Numbered from the stretch's first letter, positions 20,525 through 30,566 are shown. The stretch is DNA of 64,000 nt from Streptomyces caelestis (GCF_014205255.1 NZ_JACHNE010000001.1:6944001-7008000); one strand, 5' to 3'. Translations and numbers: made by a program. The notes: a model not told the origin generated them from the letters alone.

Positions 20525-21172
20525 TCAGTCCGCCCGGCCCGTCACCGCAACCGTCACGCCCAGGCCGATCATCGTGCAGCCGCCCGCCCCGCCGATCAGC
20601 GACAGACGACGGTCCGAGCGGGCGAACCAGGTGCGGGCCGCTGACGCGGTCAGGCCCCACAGTGTGTCCGTGACGAGGCCGATCGAGATCGGTACGAGGC
20701 CCAACAGCAGCATCTGCAAGGGCACATGACCCGCCGAGTGGTCCACGAACTGCGGCAGCACGGCGGCGAAGAACACCACGCCCTTCGGATTGGTGACGCC
20801 GACGAGGATCCCGTCCAGGAGCGTCCGGAGATCGCCGCGAGCCTGTCCGGTCGACCCGGTGGCGATCTGTGACGCCTTCAGTTCCCTGCGGTGCCGGAAG
20901 GCCTGCACGCCCAGGTACACCAGATACGCGGCACCCGCCAGCTTCACCGTCAGGTACACCGTCACCGACCGCTCGACCAGCGAGCCGATCCCGACCGCAA
21001 CCGCCACGACCAGCAGGTAGGAACCGACGACATTGCCGAGGGCCGTCGCCACGGCGGTGCGGCGGCCGTGGGCGAGGGCCCGGCCGATGACGAACAGCAC
21101 GCTGGGTCCAGGGATCACGATGACCAGGAGCGACATCACGGCGAAGGCGAGGAGGCGATCTGCGGAAACCAT
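20525..21172 (-). CDS. LysE/RhtB-family amino acid exporter
   Basis: This is a six-helix efflux protein of about 215 residues. The family signature is present near the N-terminus (VIVIPGPSVLFVIGRALAHG) and in the middle (GILVGVTNPKGVVFFAAVLPQFV). Several in-frame starts cluster at 21187-21172; I prefer the ATG at 21172 because GGGAG lies eight bases before it. It is convergent with the winged-helix gene and followed by nothing in its direction. The substrate is not predictable. Confidence 0.85.
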   Translation of the reverse strand: MVSADRLLAFAVMSLLVIVIPGPSVLFVIGRALAHGRRTAVATALGNVVGSYLLVVAVAVGIGSLVERSVTVYLTVKLAGAAYLVYLGVQAFRHRRELKASQIATGSTGQARGDLRTLLDGILVGVTNPKGVVFFAAVLPQFVDHSAGHVPLQMLLLGLVPISIGLVTDTLWGLTASAARTWFARSDRRLSLIGGAGGCTMIGLGVTVAVTGRAD

Positions 21173-21229
21173 GGACATCACTCCCATCCGCCGCTATTCA
21201 AGCACTTGACCCGGCCGATGACATGGAAA

Positions 21230-21270
21230 GGGGGCGTTGCGGGCCGCTCGTGGAGGCCCGCAACGCCCCC
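21230..21270 (-). terminator. Strong hairpin terminator after the trypsin gene
   Basis: GGGGGCGTTGCGGGCC and its exact complement form a perfect 16-bp stem around a 9-nt loop. It is 40 bp downstream of the secreted protease stop and just upstream of the LysE start, insulating the two. Confidence 0.85.
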
Positions 21271-21310
21271 CGGTATGTCACCTGAGGGGTACTCAGGAGC
21301 TTTGCCCCGG

Positions 21311-22099
21311 TTACGAGTTGACCTGCGTCGTCACCAGGTTGGAGAAGGTGGTCAGCCGGGTGTAGACACCCGGGTAACCGGCCTGGGCGCAGCCCTCGCC
21401 CCAGGAAGTGATGCCTGCCAGGACGCCCCCGATGAGCAGGGGGCCGCCGCTGTCGCCCTGGCAGGTGTCCACGCCGCCGGAGGTGTATCCGGCGCAGACC
21501 ATCTCGCTCCGCACGAAGTCGGAGCCGTAGGAGCTGCCGCAGCTGGAGTCGGACACGGTCGGTACGGTCGCGGTGCGCAGCTGGTTGGAGGAGCTGCCGT
21601 TCGAGGAGGTGGTGCCCCAGCCGAGGATGCGGGCGGTGGTGCCGGCCGCGTACACCGAGGTCTGCGAGGAGGAGACGTACTTCGCCGGCGTGTACGGCAT
21701 CGACGTCGACAGCGTCAGCACGGCCACGTCCTCGCCGTTGGTGACGCTGGTGTAGCTCGGGTGGATCCAGATCTTGCTGACTCTGCTGACCGTGCCGTTG
21801 GTGCCGTTGAGGTAGGTGCGGCCACCGACGACGCGCACGCTGCTGGTGGTCTCGCCGACCATGCAGTGGGCGGCGGTGACGACCTTCGTGGGCGAGACCA
21901 GCGTGCCGCCGCAGAACTGGGTCTGCGAGGCGTCCGTGATCTGCATGACGAACGGGTACGCGGTCGTCGTGGTCGTCGTACCGCCGACGATCGGCTGGGG
22001 CGCGGCGACGGCGGCGGGAGCGGCGAGCAGCGCGGTCGCGGCGGCAGCGCTCGCCGTGGCGAGGGCGGCGGCCTTCTTGGCACGGTTGAACCCGAACAT
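21311..22099 (-). CDS. Secreted trypsin-like serine protease
   Basis: This is an extracellular S1A protease, 262 residues. A Sec signal (RAKKAAALATASAAAATALL, ending near AVAAPQ) is followed by a short propeptide and the mature N-terminus IVGG. The catalytic triad is visible: TAAHC (His), EDVAVL (Asp) and GDSGGP (Ser). The residue pattern DTCQGDSGGP places Asp at the S1 site, which means trypsin-like cleavage after Lys/Arg. Three disulfide pairs are likely. It resembles the S. griseus trypsin type. The ATG has AAGGAG upstream; the gene is monocistronic with its own strong terminator. Confidence 0.93.
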   Translation of the reverse strand: MFGFNRAKKAAALATASAAAATALLAAPAAVAAPQPIVGGTTTTTTAYPFVMQITDASQTQFCGGTLVSPTKVVTAAHCMVGETTSSVRVVGGRTYLNGTNGTVSRVSKIWIHPSYTSVTNGEDVAVLTLSTSMPYTPAKYVSSSQTSVYAAGTTARILGWGTTSSNGSSSNQLRTATVPTVSDSSCGSSYGSDFVRSEMVCAGYTSGGVDTCQGDSGGPLLIGGVLAGITSWGEGCAQAGYPGVYTRLTTFSNLVTTQVNS

Positions 22100-22324
22100 G
22101 GGTCTCCTTGGGGAGTTGCCGGTGGGGGGTCGCGCGGGTGGGTGGTGCACGGTGACCCTGACGCCGTTGTTCGGATCTCCGTGTGCCCGGCGAGCGGCAC
22201 GCGACAAAGCTAGAGCCCGGCAGCACGGGCTCCCAATGAGGGAACCCCCTAAGGGAGTTGGGCAGGGTAAACCCTCGGTCCGGCCTCTGAAACCCTGGTG
22301 GGCGCGGTGGCGGGCAGCCGGGGG

Positions 22325-25177
22325 TCAGGTCGTGCGGCGGCCCGCCGCCAGCCGGACGATGTCCACCCGTGAACGGATCCCCAGCTTGCGGTAGACCCGG
22401 GTCAGGGTCGCCTCGACGGTCTTGACGCTGATGAACAGACGGGCCGCGATCTCCCGGTTGGTCGCGCCCTCCATCACCAGCGAGGCGACCTGACGCTCCA
22501 TCGACGCGAGGCCCTGCAGCGCGTCGAGCGCGACGGGCGGCGCCACGGAGGCAGGCCCGACCGCCGCGGGACCGGCCGACGCGGCCGCGTCGACCTGACG
22601 CAGCCAGGGCAGCGCCCGGCAGCGCCGGAACAGCCGGGCGGCCTCGTCGTACGACGCCGGCCCCGGCAGGGGAGTCCCGCCGGTGCGGGGGAAGGCGGCG
22701 GTCTGGGTGCGCAGCCGGGCCAGCGCGAAGGCGGCCCGCGCCTCCTCAAGGCCGTAGCCCAGCCTGCCGAGCCGGTCCTGCACGGACGTCAGCCGGACCA
22801 GGGCGGCCTCGTGTTCGCCGCGTGCCGCCCGCACCAGTGCCTCCGCCCGGTCGAGGACGGCCAGCACGCTCTCCCGGCCCAGCCGCAGCGCGTGCACCCG
22901 TGCCGTGTCGATGACGTCCTGGGCCTCGCCCGGTTCGCCGATGCGGACCAGGGCCTCGGCGAGGTCGCCGTGCCAGCGGCCGCGCGCCGGGTCGTTGATG
23001 CCGAGGCCCTGCTCCAGCTCGCGCACCCGGCGCAGCGAACGGACCGCGGCCGCCGGGTCCCCGGCCACCAACTGGGCGTAGCCCAGGGCCGCCAGAGCCC
23101 GGGACAGGTACATCTGGTCGCCGTCGACCTCGGCGTGGTCCGCCGCCTCACGGGCGAGGGCCAGCGCCCGGTCGACGTCCCCGGCCGAGGCCTCCGCGAG
23201 GGAGGCGAGCATCGCCGAGGCGCCCTCGCCGATCCCGGCGTCCCGGGCGAGCCGCAGGCTCTCGCGGGCCAGGTCCAGGGCCCGGCCGCAGTGCCCGGAG
23301 CGCAGTTCCGTGTCGGCGAGGAAGCGCAGGAAGTGCACCTCGCTCTCGACCATGCCGCGCCTGCGCACCTCGCGCAGCAGCGCGGTGATGGTCGCCCGGG
23401 CCTCGGCCAGCTGGTCGCTCATGATCAGCCAGCGGAACCGGGCCGAGCCGGCGCCGTTGTGGTGGCACGCCACGTAGGGGTCCTGCGGCTCCTTCAGCGC
23501 CCGTTTGACGGTCTCCGGGGCGCCCGGGTGGCCCATCAGGGTCTCCGTGGAGGCCTGGAAGGACAGCGCCATCAGCTCGGTGCGCCGGTCCTCGCCGCGG
23601 GCGGCCAGCTCCGCCGCGTGCGCGGCCTCCTGCCGGGCCTCGGCGAAGTCGCCCTCGACGACCAGGCCGCGCCAGGCCAGCTGGTAGTGGACCAGGGCGA
23701 GCAGGCGCGGGTCGTCGCCCGCGTCGGCCAGGACCTGCGGGAAGACGGCGTCGACCTCGCCGAGCGCCTGCCCGGCCGCCTCGATGACCACCATCCAGGC
23801 CCGCACGCGCTCCGCGGGCACGCTGGCCCGGGTCAGCACGTCCCGGGCGATGTCCCGGGCGAGGTCGGCCTCGCCGGCGGTGATCGCGTCCTCCGCGGCC
23901 TGGAGCCGCCGCTCGTCCGGGCCGGGCGCACTGTCCGCCGGGGTGTGCCGGGCCGCGAGCAGCCCGAGCGAGGCGGCCACGGACGGCGCCCCCCGGTCCC
24001 GGGCCAGCGCGGCGGCCTCGGCGAGCCGGGCGGCCACCTCCGGGTCGGTGCCGGTGGTCGCCAGGGCCAGGTGCCGGGCCCGCTCGATCGGGTCGGAGGC
24101 CGCCGTGGACAGCGCCGCGTGCGCGGCCCGCCGCTCCCGCGCCGGGGCCTCCGCGTACAGCGCGGCCGAGATCAGCGGATGCGCGAACCGTACGGCGGGG
24201 CCCTCCGTCTCGGTCGCCAGCAGCCCCAGCGCCGCGGCCTGGGCGGTCTCGGCCTCGGCGTGTTCCCGGCCGGCCGCGTGCAGCAGCGCCAGCGTGGGAC
24301 GGGCACCGGCACTGGCCACGAGCAGGGTGCGGCGCGCCTCGTCGGACAGCATCTCCAGCCGGCTCAGCACCAGCGCCCGCAGCGAGGTGGGCACGGGCAG
24401 GGGCTCGCCGGGCCGGGGCCGGGTGGGGCTCTCGGCGAGGGCGCGGCCCAGCTCCAGCGCGAAGAGCGGGTTGCCGCCGCTGGTGCGGTGGATGTCGCGG
24501 ATCGTGGAGCGGGACAGGGGGGTGTAGCCGCGGTGGTCGAGCAGCGCGGAGACCTGCGTACGGGTCAGCGGGCCCAGCCGGACGGCGAGCGTGTCGGGCG
24601 GGGACGCGCGTAGATGGCGGTCGTACTCCTGGCCCTCGGTCCGCACCGCGCACAGCATCTGCACCGGCGTGTCGCCCAGCCGGCGGGCGGCGAAACCGAG
24701 TAGCTCGGCGCTGGCCGCGTCCAGCCACTGGAGGTCGTCGGCGACGACCAGCACCGGGCCCTTGGCGGCGAGGGTGCGCAGCGCCGACAGCACGGCCAGG
24801 CGCAGCGCGAGCCCGTCGCGCTGGAGGGTGGACTCGCCGCGCCCGGTGAGCGCCGACTCCAGGGCGGTGCGCTGGGCGGCGGGCAGCGCACCGGAGATCT
24901 CGTCCAGGACCAGGCCGAAGAGGTCGGCCAGTGCCAGGAAGGGCAGGTGGGATTCGGACTCGGTGGCCGAGCAGCGCAACACGGTCCGCGCCGCACCGGC
25001 GTAATCCGCGGTCAGCGCCCGCAGGACCGTCGATTTTCCAATTCCCGCGGGGCCGTGGAGCAGCACACTGCCGCCTCGGCCGAGCTGTTCACGCGCCGAC
25101 GTGAACAGGTCCTCCCGGCCGATGACCACGTCGGGGCGGCTCCTGGGAGGCTCCTGGAAGTCCCGTCGCACGGTCAC
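22325..25177 (-). CDS. LAL-type LuxR transcriptional regulator
   Basis: This is a 950-residue large ATP-binding regulator of the LuxR family. The N-terminal AAA-type domain has Walker A GPAGIGKST near residue 42 and Walker B-like VLVVADDLQW near 145; a long helical TPR-like middle follows; the C-terminal LuxR helix-turn-helix reads REIAARLFISVKTVEATLTR. Such regulators often activate nearby catabolic or secondary-metabolite genes, but the adjacent trypsin and GAF-LuxR genes give no clear target. An AT-richer stretch of 200 bp upstream (25178-25378) probably holds its promoter. Confidence 0.93.
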   Translation of the reverse strand: MTVRRDFQEPPRSRPDVVIGREDLFTSAREQLGRGGSVLLHGPAGIGKSTVLRALTADYAGAARTVLRCSATESESHLPFLALADLFGLVLDEISGALPAAQRTALESALTGRGESTLQRDGLALRLAVLSALRTLAAKGPVLVVADDLQWLDAASAELLGFAARRLGDTPVQMLCAVRTEGQEYDRHLRASPPDTLAVRLGPLTRTQVSALLDHRGYTPLSRSTIRDIHRTSGGNPLFALELGRALAESPTRPRPGEPLPVPTSLRALVLSRLEMLSDEARRTLLVASAGARPTLALLHAAGREHAEAETAQAAALGLLATETEGPAVRFAHPLISAALYAEAPARERRAAHAALSTAASDPIERARHLALATTGTDPEVAARLAEAAALARDRGAPSVAASLGLLAARHTPADSAPGPDERRLQAAEDAITAGEADLARDIARDVLTRASVPAERVRAWMVVIEAAGQALGEVDAVFPQVLADAGDDPRLLALVHYQLAWRGLVVEGDFAEARQEAAHAAELAARGEDRRTELMALSFQASTETLMGHPGAPETVKRALKEPQDPYVACHHNGAGSARFRWLIMSDQLAEARATITALLREVRRRGMVESEVHFLRFLADTELRSGHCGRALDLARESLRLARDAGIGEGASAMLASLAEASAGDVDRALALAREAADHAEVDGDQMYLSRALAALGYAQLVAGDPAAAVRSLRRVRELEQGLGINDPARGRWHGDLAEALVRIGEPGEAQDVIDTARVHALRLGRESVLAVLDRAEALVRAARGEHEAALVRLTSVQDRLGRLGYGLEEARAAFALARLRTQTAAFPRTGGTPLPGPASYDEAARLFRRCRALPWLRQVDAAASAGPAAVGPASVAPPVALDALQGLASMERQVASLVMEGATNREIAARLFISVKTVEATLTRVYRKLGIRSRVDIVRLAAGRRTT

Positions 25178-25378
25178 CGCTCCCCTCCGTGTGTCGTGTC
25201 CTGGCCAATATTAGGCAACAACTCATTGAATTTCGGACGGACGGCGTGGTGAGGGAAATAACAACAGAGGTCCGCGCGCGAATTCATTGGGCTCCCGAAT
25301 GCGGCGGAACGACGGTGGCGCCCGGCCGGAACCCGTCGGCATATCGAACGGGCAAGGATAACGGAAAACATCGCAAAC

Positions 25379-26188
25379 CTACGGCAACCATCCCGCCCGG
25401 CGTGCGGCAGCCACGGCCTCGCCCCGGGTCCCGGCCCGCAGCTTCCGCATGGCCGACCGCAGATACCCCTTGACGGTCTCGGGCGCCACGCCCAGCCGCT
25501 CGGCCGCGACCGCGTTCGTGGCCCCCGCGGCGACGCACGCCAGCACATCCACCTCGCGCGGCGCGAGCCGGACCCGCTCCGAGGGGGTGGCGTCGGCCGT
25601 CAGCAGGGCACACGCGTCGAGCAGCTCGGCCCGCAGCCCGGGATCCGCGATCTTCGGGGCCAGCGCGCGCAGGGCCGCGTGCGCCTCCCGCACCTGCTCC
25701 CGTCCCGCGCCGGCCCCGCCCCCGGCGGCGAGCGTGCGGGCCTCCTCCCGCAGGACCAGCGCCCGCTCCACGTCCCGCGCCGCCTCGACGGCCTCGTCCA
25801 GCATGCGTCCGCCCAAGGGCTGGGCCGTGCGCAGCGCGCCGTACAGCACCCCGCGCACCGCGTGCCGTACGACCACCGGCACGGCCAGCACCGAGCGCAG
25901 CCCCTCCACCGCGACCGGGGCGTCGTACTCGTGGCTGATCTGCCGCGACGCCGAGTAGTCCGTCACCACGCACGGCCGGGCGAGCACCACCGTCTTGCCG
26001 CCCAGCCCGTTCCCGGACGTCACCACCAGCGAACGCAGGGCGTGCGTCGCCGTGCCGCTCAGTTCACTGATGCGCATCTGCCGCCCGGCCTCCATCAGGG
26101 CGCCGAAGGCGACCGGCAGGCCGGTGGTGCGCCGCAGGCGGAGCAGCGCGTTCCGTATCTCGACCGCGTCGGACGCGTCTGCTGTCAC
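25379..26188 (-). CDS. GAF-domain LuxR-family regulator
   Basis: The 269-residue protein has an N-terminal GAF-like ligand domain (GLGGKTVVLARPCVVTDY, SVLAVPVVVRHAVRGVLYG), a helical linker and a C-terminal LuxR helix-turn-helix (LAPREVDVLACVAAGATN). It is divergent from the two acyl-CoA synthetase genes, with 124 bp between starts, so control of fatty-acid activation is the obvious inference. The ligand could be an acyl-CoA or a free aromatic or fatty acid, but nothing in the sequence decides this. Confidence 0.88.
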   Translation of the reverse strand: MTADASDAVEIRNALLRLRRTTGLPVAFGALMEAGRQMRISELSGTATHALRSLVVTSGNGLGGKTVVLARPCVVTDYSASRQISHEYDAPVAVEGLRSVLAVPVVVRHAVRGVLYGALRTAQPLGGRMLDEAVEAARDVERALVLREEARTLAAGGGAGAGREQVREAHAALRALAPKIADPGLRAELLDACALLTADATPSERVRLAPREVDVLACVAAGATNAVAAERLGVAPETVKGYLRSAMRKLRAGTRGEAVAAARRAGWLP

Positions 26189-26312
26189 CTGCTCGCCCCT
26201 TCACTACGGCTCTGCGCGGGCGCACCCCCCGTTCGGGGGTAGTGAGACCTGCATCACGGATTACACGATGGTTCGGAGCCGCCCGGCAATGGTCCGGCAC
26301 CAAGGAGGACGA

Positions 26313-27983
26313 ATGGCATCGGCGACGGAGGTGTTCCGCGGCGCGCGGGACTTCCTGCTGGAACACCGCGAGGACTACGGCACGGCCTACGAGGGCTTCC
26401 GCTGGCCCCGTCCCGACTACTTCAACTGGGCGCTGGACTGGTTCGACGAGATCGCGCACGGCAACGCCCGCACCGCGCTGCACATCGTCGAGGAGGACGG
26501 CCGCGAGACACAGCTGTCCTTCGGGGAGATGTCCGTACGCTCCGCCCAGTTCGCCAACTGGCTGCGGGCCCGGGGCGTGCGCGCCGAGGACCGGATCCTC
26601 GTGATGCTCGGCAACCAGGCCGAACTGTGGATCACCGCGCTCGCCGCGATGAAACTGCGCGCGGTCGTCATCCCGGCCACCCCGCTGCTCGGCCCCGCCG
26701 ACCTGCGCGACCGCGTCGACCGCGGCCGGGTCCGGCACGTCATCGCGCGCTCCGGGGACACCGGCAAGTTCGCCGAGGTCCCCGGCCGCTACACGCGCAT
26801 CGCCGCGGGCGCCGCCCCGGAGGACTGGCTGCCCCTCGATGACGCCTACGGCGCCCCGGCCGACTTCACACCCGACGCCCCGACCCGGGCCGACGACCCG
26901 CTGATGCTGTACTTCACCTCGGGCACCACCGCACGGCCCAAACTCGTGGAGCACACCCACACCTCGTATCCGATCGGGCACCTGTCGACCATGTACTGGA
27001 TCGGCCTCAAGCCCGGTGACGTGCATCTGAACATCTCCTCGCCCGGCTGGGCCAAGCACGCCTGGTCCAACCTCTTCGCCCCCTGGAACGCCGAAGCGAC
27101 CGTCTTCCTCTACAACTACACGCGTTTCGACGCCTCCCGTCTCATGGCCGAGATGGACCGGGCCGCCGTCACCACCTTCTGCGCCCCGCCCACCGTCTGG
27201 CGCATGCTCATCCAGGCCGACCTGACGCAGCTGCGCACCCCGCCGCGCGAGATCGTCGCCGCCGGTGAGCCGCTCAACCCGGAGGTCATCGAGCAGGTCC
27301 GCCGCTCTTGGGGCGTCACCATCCGGGACGGCTTCGGCCAGACCGAGACGGCCGTGCAGGTCGCCAACAGCCCCGGCCAGCCGCTGAAGACCGGCTCGAT
27401 GGGCCGGCCGAGCCCCGGCTACCGCGTCGAGCTGCTGGACCCCGTCTCGGGCGTGCCGGGCGCGAGCGAGGGCGAGATCGCGCTCGACCTGTCGGACCGG
27501 CCCGTCGGCCTGATGACCGGCTACCACGGCGACGCGGACCGCACGACGGAAGCGATGGCCGGCGGCTACTACCGCACGGGCGACATCGGCGCGCGGGACG
27601 CGGACGGCTACATCACCTACGTCGGCCGCAGGGACGACGTCTTCAAGGCGTCCGACTACAAGATCAGCCCCTTCGAGCTGGAGAGCGCGCTGCTGGAGCA
27701 CGAGGCGGTGGCCGAGGCGGCCGTCGTGCCCGCGCCGGACGAGCTGCGGCTCGCGGTGCCGAAGGCCTACGTCGTCCTGGCGGCGGGCTGGGAGCCCGGC
27801 CCCGACACCGCGAAGGTGCTGTTCGAGCACTCCCGCGAGGCCCTGGCCCCCTACAAGCGCATCCGCCGCCTGGAGTTCGGCGACCTGCCCAAGACCGTCT
27901 CGGGCAAGATCCGCCGCATCGAGCTGCGCGAGGCCACGGCGGCCGGGTCGGACGCCGAGTACCGCGAGGAGGACTTCCGGTGA
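26313..27983 (+). CDS. Acyl-CoA synthetase (medium-chain or acetyl-CoA synthetase-like, ANL superfamily)
   Basis: This enzyme activates a carboxylic acid as acyl-AMP and transfers it to CoA. The 556-residue protein has the P-loop-like A3 motif YFTSGTTARPKLVEHTH, A5 region DGFGQTETAV, A7/A8 motifs YYRTGDIGARDADGYITYVG and the A10 lysine in LPKTVSGKIRR. The start ATG follows AAGGAGG. It overlaps the next synthetase gene by four bases (GTGA). Relatives are annotated as medium-chain acyl-CoA ligases (ACSM type). The pair probably handles different chain lengths of one substrate stream. Confidence 0.9.
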   Translation: MASATEVFRGARDFLLEHREDYGTAYEGFRWPRPDYFNWALDWFDEIAHGNARTALHIVEEDGRETQLSFGEMSVRSAQFANWLRARGVRAEDRILVMLGNQAELWITALAAMKLRAVVIPATPLLGPADLRDRVDRGRVRHVIARSGDTGKFAEVPGRYTRIAAGAAPEDWLPLDDAYGAPADFTPDAPTRADDPLMLYFTSGTTARPKLVEHTHTSYPIGHLSTMYWIGLKPGDVHLNISSPGWAKHAWSNLFAPWNAEATVFLYNYTRFDASRLMAEMDRAAVTTFCAPPTVWRMLIQADLTQLRTPPREIVAAGEPLNPEVIEQVRRSWGVTIRDGFGQTETAVQVANSPGQPLKTGSMGRPSPGYRVELLDPVSGVPGASEGEIALDLSDRPVGLMTGYHGDADRTTEAMAGGYYRTGDIGARDADGYITYVGRRDDVFKASDYKISPFELESALLEHEAVAEAAVVPAPDELRLAVPKAYVVLAAGWEPGPDTAKVLFEHSREALAPYKRIRRLEFGDLPKTVSGKIRRIELREATAAGSDAEYREEDFR

Positions 27984-29578
27984 CCTCGTACAGTCATGGA
28001 ACCAGCGAGACGGCCCTGCTCGGCGACACCATCGGGGCCAACCTGGACCGGGCGGTGGCCGCCTGGCCGGACCGTGAGGCGCTGGTCGACGTGCCGTCCG
28101 GGCGGCGCTGGACCTACGCGCGGTTCGGAGCGGCCGTCGACGAGCTGGCCTCCGCGCTGCTCGCCTCCGGGGTCGCCAAGGGCGACCGGGTGGGCATCTG
28201 GGCGGTCAACTGTCCCGAGTGGGTCCTGGTCCAGTACGCCACGGCCCGCATCGGCGCGATCATGGTGAACATCAACCCGGCCTACCGCACCCACGAAGTC
28301 GAGTACGTCCTCAAGCAGGCGGGGATCTCCCTCCTGTTCGCCTCCCTCGGCCACAAGACGAGCGACTACCGGGCGATGGTCGAGCAAGTGCGGGGCAGAT
28401 GCGCCGGGTTGCGCGAGGTCGTGTACTTCGGCGACCCGAGCTGGGACGCGCTGCTCGGGCGGGGGACACCCGGTGCCCGGATCGCGGACGACGGCCTGTC
28501 CTGCGACGACCCGGTCAACATCCAGTACACGTCGGGCACGACGGGCTTCCCCAAGGGGGCCACCCTCTCCCACCACAACATCCTCAACAACGGCTATTTC
28601 GTAGGGGAGTCGATCGCCTACACCGAGCAGGACCGGGTGTGCATCCCCGTGCCGTTCTACCACTGCTTCGGCATGGTCATGGGGAATCTGGCCGCCACGT
28701 CCCACGGCGCCTGCATGGTCATCCCGGCCCCGTCCTTCGACCCCAAGGCCACGCTGGAGGCGGTCCAGCAGGAGCGCTGCACCTCGCTCTACGGCGTCCC
28801 GACCATGTTCATCGCGGAGCTGAACCTCCCCGGCTTCGCGTCGTACGACCTCTCCTCCCTGCGCACCGGCATCATGGCGGGCTCGCCCTGCCCGGTGGAG
28901 GTGATGAAGCGCGTGGTCGCCGAGATGAACATGGCCGAGGTGTCGATCTGTTACGGCATGACGGAGACCTCGCCCGTCTCCACGCAGACCCGACGCGACG
29001 ACGACCTGGAGCACCGCACCGGCACGGTCGGCCGCGTGCTGCCGCACGTCGAGGTGAAGATCGTCGACCCGGCGACGGGCGCGACCCGACCGCGCGGCAC
29101 GGCGGGCGAGTTGTGCACCCGCGGTTACAGCGTGATGCTCGGCTACTGGAACGAGCCGGAGAAGACCGCGGAGGCCATCGACGCGGGCCGCTGGATGCAC
29201 ACCGGCGACCTCGCGGTGATGCGCGAGGACGGCTACGTGGAGGTCGTCGGCCGCATCAAGGACATGATCATCCGGGGCGGGGAGAATATCTACCCCCGCG
29301 AGATCGAGGAGTTCCTCTACGCCCACCCCAAGATCCAGGACGTCCAGGTCGTGGGCGTCCCGCACGACCACTACGGCGAGGAGGTCCTCGCCTGCGTCAT
29401 CCCCCGCGACCCCGCCGACCCGCTCACCCTGGACGAACTCCACGCCTTCTGCCAGGGCCGCCTCGCCCACTACAAGATCCCGAGCAGGCTTCAGCTCCTC
29501 GACTCCTTCCCCATGACGGTGTCCGGGAAGGTGCGCAAGGTGGAACTGCGGGAGAGGTTCGGGGGCGGGCAGAGGTAG
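27980..29578 (+). CDS. Long/medium-chain fatty acid CoA ligase (AMP-dependent)
   Basis: This is an ANL-superfamily ligase of 532 residues with the A3 loop IQYTSGTTGFPKGATLSHHN, A5 YGMTETSPVS, A7 MHTGDLAVMREDGYVEVVGR, and A10 MTVSGKVRK. The sequence is close to FadD-type enzymes annotated as acyl-CoA synthetase AcsA2/FadD35. The GTG start overlaps the upstream stop, preceded by GAGGAGG. The 3' end overlaps the convergent GNAT gene by 88 bases, which is unusual and may limit simultaneous expression. Confidence 0.9.
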   Translation: MTSYSHGTSETALLGDTIGANLDRAVAAWPDREALVDVPSGRRWTYARFGAAVDELASALLASGVAKGDRVGIWAVNCPEWVLVQYATARIGAIMVNINPAYRTHEVEYVLKQAGISLLFASLGHKTSDYRAMVEQVRGRCAGLREVVYFGDPSWDALLGRGTPGARIADDGLSCDDPVNIQYTSGTTGFPKGATLSHHNILNNGYFVGESIAYTEQDRVCIPVPFYHCFGMVMGNLAATSHGACMVIPAPSFDPKATLEAVQQERCTSLYGVPTMFIAELNLPGFASYDLSSLRTGIMAGSPCPVEVMKRVVAEMNMAEVSICYGMTETSPVSTQTRRDDDLEHRTGTVGRVLPHVEVKIVDPATGATRPRGTAGELCTRGYSVMLGYWNEPEKTAEAIDAGRWMHTGDLAVMREDGYVEVVGRIKDMIIRGGENIYPREIEEFLYAHPKIQDVQVVGVPHDHYGEEVLACVIPRDPADPLTLDELHAFCQGRLAHYKIPSRLQLLDSFPMTVSGKVRKVELRERFGGGQR

Positions 29579-30012
29579 AACAGCTCGGGGTCGCCGTCGT
29601 CGAGGCCGTGGACCAGACCGGCGGGTTGCCAGCCGGCTCTCAGGAGCAGCTGCTGCATGGGCTGGTTGGAGACGTTGGTCGAGGTGAACAGCTTGGGCGT
29701 GGTGCACGCGGCTTCGACGGCCGTGAGGAGACGCCTGGCCACTCCCTGCCGGCGTGCGGCGGGCGCGACCGTCAGCAGGGTGAGGAAGCCCTGTTCGAAG
29801 AAGGTGTACTCCAGCACGCCGTAGCCCACGGGCCCGCGCGCGTCCTCGGCCAGCAGCGCCAGGCTCTGCTCGCACCAGCGCCGGATGCTCGCGCGGCGCG
29901 CCCGGTCTCCCGCCGCCGCGATCGGGTCCGTCTCGGTCAGTGCCGTGCGGTCCGACGCCTCGGCGCGGCGCACGACGAGCGTGCCGGGTTCGATGTCGCC
30001 CATGGGGCGCAT
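29491..30012 (-). CDS. GNAT-family N-acetyltransferase
   Basis: The 173-residue frame has the GNAT core: VRRAEASDRTALTETDP at the start, the acetyl-CoA binding turn VAPAARRQGVARRLL and the C-terminal FTSTNVSNQPMQQLLLRAGW typical of the fold. The last 25 or so codons overlap the convergent ligase gene; the likely functional end is LFYLCPPP. The Met at 30003 is an alternative start. No substrate can be named. Confidence 0.8.
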   Translation of the reverse strand: MRPMGDIEPGTLVVRRAEASDRTALTETDPIAAAGDRARRASIRRWCEQSLALLAEDARGPVGYGVLEYTFFEQGFLTLLTVAPAARRQGVARRLLTAVEAACTTPKLFTSTNVSNQPMQQLLLRAGWQPAGLVHGLDDGDPELFYLCPPPNLSRSSTLRTFPDTVMGKESRS

Positions 30013-30059
30013 CGTGGCAGCAGTGGGGGCCGGGCCGCGCGCGGATTACCGCGGCCCGG

Positions 30060-30566
30060 TCACAGTGGTGCGCGCATGCACACGCGGGGCCAGCGGGCCA
30101 GGCCGTGTCGGGCCTCCGCCGCGCGGATCTCGCGCAGGCCGGGCGTGAGGTCCGCCTCCCCGAGGGTGCGGAAGCCGAGGCGGGCGTAGTAGGGGGCGTT
30201 CCACGGGACCTCCGTGAAGGTGGTCAGCGTCAGGGCGGTCAGGCCCTCCTCGCGGGCGCGGTCGGCGGCGTACGCCAGCAGGGCCCGGCCCACGCCCCGA
30301 CGCGCGGCGCGCGGGTGGACCGAGACCTGCTCGATGTGCAGGGCGCCGTCCACGGGTTCGGCGACGAGATACGCGGCCGGGTGGTCCCGCTCGTCCACCG
30401 CGACCCAGCAGCGGCCCGCCCCGCGGTAGCGCTCCAGCACGTCGAGCGCGGGCGGTTCGTCGTCGGCGATCTCCGGCATGCCGAGATCGCGGAAGGGGGT
30501 ACCGGCGGCACGTTCGATGCCCTGGAGGGCGGGGAGTTCGGCGGCGGTCGCGGGGCGGATACGCAT
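30060..30566 (-). CDS. GNAT-family N-acetyltransferase
   Basis: This is a 168-residue acetyltransferase starting MRIRPATAAELPALQ. The acetyl-CoA pyrophosphate loop is RRGVGRALLAYA and a late conserved block reads FTEVPWNAPYYARLGF, which is characteristic of a large actinobacterial GNAT subgroup. It runs in the same direction as the preceding GNAT with 47 bp between them, but the two are not close paralogues. No Shine-Dalgarno is obvious. Confidence 0.88.
   Translation of the reverse strand: MRIRPATAAELPALQGIERAAGTPFRDLGMPEIADDEPPALDVLERYRGAGRCWVAVDERDHPAAYLVAEPVDGALHIEQVSVHPRAARRGVGRALLAYAADRAREEGLTALTLTTFTEVPWNAPYYARLGFRTLGEADLTPGLREIRAAEARHGLARWPRVCMRAPL

Noticed and set aside
25200..25230. 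ATTAGGCAAC near the LAL regulator considered as an iron box
   Set aside because: Only a half-site; no matching second half and no iron-related gene next to it.
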